A stretch of 7,314 nucleotides of DNA. Source: UBA2197 sp034370465. Lineage in GTDB: Bacteria; Desulfobacterota; Desulfuromonadia; Desulfuromonadales; UBA2197. Positions 4,985-7,314 of the stretch are shown here, one piece after another. Numbering within the stretch: position 1 is the first letter of the stretch; every line of letters starts with the position of its first letter. The stretch lies in assembly GCA_034370465.1 (NCBI GenBank), contig JAXMLA010000171.1:1-7314 (forward strand), read 5' to 3'. The position numbers were made by a program, and so were the translations under genes. The notes beneath the pieces were generated by a model, which saw only the letters and a program-made list of their open reading frames with translations, ran no database searches and had not been told where the DNA came from.

Positions 4985-5429
4985 GTATCAGGCTCCCGTT
5001 ACAGATGTCGCGCGGCGTAACCCGGCTTGCGGGTTTACCGTAGCGCATGAATTTGCCCGTTGAAATCGCCACCAGCTCAAAGCACAGCACTCGCCGCGGA
5101 TCATCCTTCACTTCCATCGCCAACGCATGACCTTTACCGTTGCGCCAGTCATACTTCCATCCCTGCATAGCAAGGGCAATCCTCGCTATTTCGGTCTGGG
5201 CGGCCATCCCCAGATGCTCCAGCGACAGCGCCATTTCATAATTCCACCAGGGGCAAGGGTTGTAATGAACCAGCACCTCATTATGCCAGGCACTGGCTTC
5301 AACGACTTCGCCTGTGGACAGCAGAATCGCTGCATGACCCCACCGCTCCCAGAGCCGCAACTGGACGGCGACAAGGGCCGGTGCGACGAGACTTCCTCTT
5401 AGGAGGATGGCGACGGCGTAGGGGGTCAT
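4965..5429 (-). CDS. Permuted NlpC/P60 (YiiX-like) cysteine peptidase or amidase
   Basis: This 154-aa protein shows the circularly permuted papain-like order: a His motif first (WGHAAILLSTGEVVEAS, His32 followed by a beta hairpin), then the helix-borne Cys late (RVLCFELVA, Cys116 with Glu118). Related proteins have CSEL at this site. In between are YDW (93-95) and several aromatic positions. Residues 1-25 are hydrophobic but not a clear signal peptide. Members hydrolyse peptide or lipid amide bonds; within phage tail modules they are thought to act on the cell wall during DNA entry, though lysis is an alternative. The start ATG overlaps the stop of the 194-aa gene (ATGA). Confidence 0.65.
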   Translation of the reverse strand: MTPYAVAILLRGSLVAPALVAVQLRLWERWGHAAILLSTGEVVEASAWHNEVLVHYNPCPWWNYEMALSLEHLGMAAQTEIARIALAMQGWKYDWRNGKGHALAMEVKDDPRRVLCFELVAISTGKFMRYGKPASRVTPRDICNGSLIHDNLHP

Positions 5430-6010
5430 GGCACGTACACAGGGGGTGGATAAAGCCTGCGGTATTCCACGTCCAGTGCTGAAACGAGAAAGGGCTTCTT
5501 GGTGCGCAGCGAGAAATCATCAGGTGAGAAGTTCGCTGACCACGCACCCATCATGACATAGTATTTCCGAACCTCAGCCTCGTAGTACTCCGCCCTGACC
5601 CAGTTGTCGGTGGCCAGGGCTTTCGCATTCGCCGGTTCCAGGCGTAGAATGCGGTCCACCATCATCAGGCCAGCGGCATTGATCTCGCCATTCACCCACA
5701 GGTTCACCGATTCGCAGATGGCGTCGATGGTGGCGTTGATCTTGAGAGCCGTTTCCTCAGGAGTTTGCGCCAGCACTGCTATCACGTTCAGCGTCACCGT
5801 GGCGTCTTCTTCGTTCCACGTCGGTTCTGTTCCGAGCTGAAACCCGACAGGCGGCTCAGGGGAGATATCACGGTACTCCCCAAAGAACAGTCCTTCCTCT
5901 GTAGTGAGGACATAACCTTGGGGGGCAGTCAGAACCACGCCATCCTTTTCCATCGGGAGGGAGAGCCGATGCGGAGTAAGTGTTTCTTTGTTGCGATATA
6001 AGGTTGCCAT
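5426..6010 (-). CDS. 194-aa phage tail-module protein of unknown function
   Basis: I do not recognise a named family. Residues 1-75 are beta-rich (DGVVLTAPQGYVLTTEEGLFFGEYRDI). Residues 80-155 look helical (TPEETALKINATIDAICESV, then KALATDNWVRAEYYEAEVRKYYVMMGAW), and the end is Pro-rich (YPPPVYVP). There is no signal peptide or membrane segment. The gene starts 5 nt after the stop of the appendage gene and ends in an ATGA overlap with the peptidase gene. From its position after tail-fibre genes it could be a fibre-assembly or baseplate-linked protein; this is a guess from location only. Confidence 0.7.
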   Translation of the reverse strand: MATLYRNKETLTPHRLSLPMEKDGVVLTAPQGYVLTTEEGLFFGEYRDISPEPPVGFQLGTEPTWNEEDATVTLNVIAVLAQTPEETALKINATIDAICESVNLWVNGEINAAGLMMVDRILRLEPANAKALATDNWVRAEYYEAEVRKYYVMMGAWSANFSPDDFSLRTKKPFLVSALDVEYRRLYPPPVYVP

Positions 6011-6015
6011 AGTAA

Positions 6016-6612
6016 CTACTCCAGCGCCGTTATGCGTAAATTGGATAGTATCGATCCATAGTTTTGCGGATTTATTGAATGGATAGTGTTGCCGGTATTG
6101 ACATAGCCAGCCCCTCCGGGAGCAGTGAGTCTGAGGACGCCATTCACAAACACTTTAATACACCCCAATGCATCTGTTCCATCATCTGTTATTTTAATGG
6201 CAGCTGGATATTCTGCTGGGCATGATCCTCCGATAATGCGAGCAGAAGAACGGAGGTTAAAGTAAACTGAGTTACACTCAATATAAGGACCACGAGCATT
6301 CGTTACGGGTATCCTGAGCATATAGATCCCGCTAGACACTACATCAAATGCCACAACACTGGCAGGCACACCGACATCAAATAATGGACCTAAAAACATG
6401 CCAGCCGGAATTAAACCAGCAAAGACCCGAGCATTAGGTGCTTCGGTAACAGGAATATTATTAGACATTGCCCTGTTTGTGATGTACGAACCGCCAATCT
6501 TAGGGGAATGTGCAGTGACTAACGTGGAGATTGCCTCAACAAAAGAATCTTCCCACAAAACAGCGGGGGCATTGCCTACAATCACCTTCCTCATACATGC
6601 CGCGCCGCTCAT
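6016..6612 (-). CDS. Phage tail appendage protein, LamG/lectin-like
   Basis: The 198-aa protein has the pattern of phage appendage domains that begin with a D-[ST]-F...LxTAHxPxxGGS segment (here EDSFVEAISTLVTAHSPKIGGSY at 21-43) and end with a ligand-binding style strand IKVFVNGVLRLT (152-163) and NLRITALE. This resembles concanavalin/LamG-type beta-sandwich proteins used for host surface recognition. The start at 6612 is coupled to the upstream gene through TAATG; a second possible start is Met7. It is more AT-rich than the com operon. The fold assignment is by pattern only. Confidence 0.65.
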   Translation of the reverse strand: MSGAACMRKVIVGNAPAVLWEDSFVEAISTLVTAHSPKIGGSYITNRAMSNNIPVTEAPNARVFAGLIPAGMFLGPLFDVGVPASVVAFDVVSSGIYMLRIPVTNARGPYIECNSVYFNLRSSARIIGGSCPAEYPAAIKITDDGTDALGCIKVFVNGVLRLTAPGGAGYVNTGNTIHSINPQNYGSILSNLRITALE

Positions 6613-7314
6613 TATTTCGACTCCACGCAGATGACAAAGAACTTGCCTGCATTGATCTTGCTCGGCGTCAGCACCAGACGATCATACCCGCCTGACGTTC
6701 CTGCCAGTGTCGGGGCGACGGATTCGAGTTGAGATGCCTTCCAAGAGATTGAACGTACCCCTCCAAGGTGCCAGAGTGTAATTGTGAGGAACGCGGTGGC
6801 ACCGGTCGGGATGTTGATAACTCCGTCAATTGAGATATTGGTGTTACCGGCGTAGTAGATATCAATATGACCTAGGGACGCATCGAGGGACGTAACGGCT
6901 GTGGTGATGGTGGTTTGCTGAACCTCTTTAGGATTGACGGCCAACAAATTAATGATCTTTGCCCCATCAATTAATGTCATGTCCCCCAAGCTAAAAAACC
7001 CTTCAGGAAACAGTAAGCCCATATTTTGTAGGCTGATAAGGGTGTTACCTAATCTTTTTAATAACACGTCACCGTATGATACAAAAACTCCCGAGTCATA
7101 ATCTTCAGGCGATGTGATATGTGCCATAGACAACTCTAGGGAATGCTCCCCGAAGCTACCCATACGCAAATCGAAGGTGTCACCCTCTTTATTGTAAGTA
7201 AAGTCACCAGTAAATGATGGTGACTCTTTCGGTGCTTTACTGTCCTGCAGCGCCTCGTCTCTGACAGAATCATAATGCAGTACCGAATACAACCACGCCG
7301 GCACGTCATTGTTC
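6612..7314 (-). CDS. Tail-fibre-like protein, 5' end beyond window
   Basis: The frame stays open to the right edge: before the GTG at 7304 the codons read Asn-Asn-Asp, giving NNDVPAWLYSVLHYD. The gene therefore most likely begins outside the window, and a start at that GTG is unlikely, since no RBS is visible in the few bases left. The visible 230-odd residues are rich in short beta-strands and Gly/Asn/Thr turns (for example FLTITLWHLGGVRSISW and YDRLVLTPSKINAGKFFVICVE), as in phage tail fibre C-termini. There is no catalytic motif. It stops with TAA overlapping the next ATG. Confidence 0.7.
   Translation of the reverse strand, partial: NNDVPAWLYSVLHYDSVRDEALQDSKAPKESPSFTGDFTYNKEGDTFDLRMGSFGEHSLELSMAHITSPEDYDSGVFVSYGDVLLKRLGNTLISLQNMGLLFPEGFFSLGDMTLIDGAKIINLLAVNPKEVQQTTITTAVTSLDASLGHIDIYYAGNTNISIDGVINIPTGATAFLTITLWHLGGVRSISWKASQLESVAPTLAGTSGGYDRLVLTPSKINAGKFFVICVESK

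Larger units (their letters stand above)
1953..7314 (-). mobile_element. Right-hand part of a Mu-like transposable prophage
   Basis: All genes from 2060 to the right edge run on the minus strand, opposite to the host genes, as one phage-type block: tail fibre and appendage genes, then com and modification genes, then a terminator and the end. Tail genes followed by com and a modification gene at the extreme right end is the Mu arrangement. Com has its characterised homologue in Mu-like phages, so this protein is the strongest marker. The rest of the prophage (head genes, transposase A/B, left end) would lie beyond 7314. No gin-type invertase gene is visible between the tail and com genes. Confidence 0.85.

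Overview
The window joins a piece of bacterial chromosome (about 1-1952) to the right-hand part of a Mu-like transposable prophage (about 1953 to beyond 7314, read leftward on the minus strand). The host is probably a Gram-negative, respiring, cytochrome-rich bacterium. A SCO1/SenC-type copper protein is translationally coupled to a c-type cytochrome, and the upstream ATCTGCGTCC-type palindromic repeats recall intergenic repeats of Geobacter/Desulfuromonas relatives. The taxonomic guess is inference from memory, not a database result.

Host part: positions 1-249 hold tandem copies of a roughly 90-bp palindromic intergenic repeat with a 125-bp period. Positions 250-669 are AT-rich and non-coding, with a weak promoter candidate, three helically phased TAGG-N-CCC motifs and a hairpin in the presumed leader. 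Then come the SCO-like gene (670-1248) and a CXXCH cytochrome (1245-1955). The cytochrome stops in the middle of what looks like a longer C-terminal domain. Its TGA is the first three bases of the proposed phage terminus, which carries several CGAAA repeats, so the prophage appears to have cut the gene.

Phage part, in its own direction (right to left): a tail-fibre-like gene running off the window edge, a lectin-like appendage protein, a 194-aa protein of unknown function, a permuted NlpC/P60 (YiiX-like) peptidase, a 59-aa protein, and a 180-aa protein with an Ig/prealbumin-like C-terminus. These are tightly overlapping or coupled. After a 163-bp gap with a strong hairpin and a perfect 17-bp palindrome comes a second compact operon: com (zinc-finger translational activator of the Mu mom system), a 48-aa conserved-looking protein, an ABC ATPase fused to a GNAT domain, and a formyltransferase-fold protein. 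A terminator-like hairpin and the phage end follow.

The second operon is the main interest. Tail genes then com then a modification gene at the right end is the Mu layout. Here, however, the Mom position is taken by three genes: a small protein, an ABC-GNAT fusion and a formyltransferase lacking the usual catalytic Asn. Immediately before the first of these, a 7-bp hairpin encloses the ribosome binding site and the com stop codon, as in the Mu com/mom translational switch. I infer a Com-controlled phage DNA (or nucleotide) modification cassette with chemistry different from or extended beyond Mu Mom. The biochemistry is not shown by the sequence.
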